Under the pieces are notes generated by a model. The model was given only the letters and a program-made list of their open reading frames with translations. It was not told the DNA's origin and did not search any database. Below are positions 14,637 to 14,663 of a stretch of DNA of 14,663 bases, in pieces. How positions within the stretch are numbered: the stretch's first letter is position 1; each line of letters begins with the position of its first letter. Source of the stretch: Baffinella frigidus (taxonomy: Eukaryota > Cryptophyceae > Cryptomonadales > Baffinellaceae); NCBI GenBank assembly GCA_026770585.1, contig MU647387.1, positions 26,070-40,732 on the forward strand. The letters are read 5' to 3'. Made by a program: the position numbers and the translations under genes.

Positions 14637-14663
14637 GTCAACCCTACACCCTACACCCTACAC

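Overview
The window looks like one stretch of a eukaryotic protein-coding gene on the + strand, with both ends outside the window. Sixteen exon candidates (E0 to E15, between 252 and 14636) can be spliced in order, and the codon phase matches at all fifteen junctions. The joined exons total 1255 nt and give 417 whole codons with no stop. The predicted protein carries about nine calmodulin-type IQ motifs (pattern [ILVFM]QxxxR(G)xxxR). Several of them are completed only when two neighbouring exons are joined, which is strong internal evidence for the model. The family is best described as an IQ-repeat protein (myosin-neck-like or ASPM-like arrangement). No motor, kinase or other catalytic domain is visible here.

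The introns (about 480 to 1800 bp) are unusual. They consist mainly of degenerate 7-base repeats related to the plant/algal-type telomere unit CCCTAAA, usually with the C-rich strand in the sense direction. Local blocks are homogenised to different variants (CCCTACA, CCCGAAA, CACGAAA, CACTCAA, CACCATA, CACCAAA, CCCCAAA, CAATAAA and others). Scattered in the introns are broken partial copies ('echoes') of the adjacent exon. Echoes stay next to their parent exon, so the exon order is never scrambled: E0 75-309, E1 784-2126, E2 2447-3031, E3 3270-4160, E4 4277-5290, E5 6765-7452, E6 7671-7768, E7 7922-8510, E8 8869-9243, E9 9428-10001, E10 10299-11027, E11 11349-11412, E12 11716-12936, E13 13349-13382, E14 13972-14292, E15 14563-14636.

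Small non-coding transposon-like elements are superimposed on this: a 235-bp foldback MITE with a TA duplication (1619-1853), a 149-bp element flanked by TTAGGG (1904-2052), a 140-bp element splitting an E3 echo (about 3314-3453), a family of about 101 bp with AAGTTGAC/GTCAACTT subterminal repeats in at least a dozen full or partial copies (4.6-11 kb), a 185-bp foldback (12255-12439), and a 104-bp pair (12113 and 12739). Exact snap-back inverted duplications of exon sequence occur at 9725-9765 and 10461-10502. About 5.5-6.65 kb is an island without heptamers that I cannot identify.

Organism: a eukaryote with spliceosomal introns, GC-rich codon third positions, TTTAGGG-type telomere-like repeats and occasional GC donors. 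An algal or alveolate/stramenopile protist (for example a dinoflagellate or chromerid) would fit, but this is inference and the species cannot be fixed from the window. I see no bacterial genes, rRNA, tRNA or CRISPR array.
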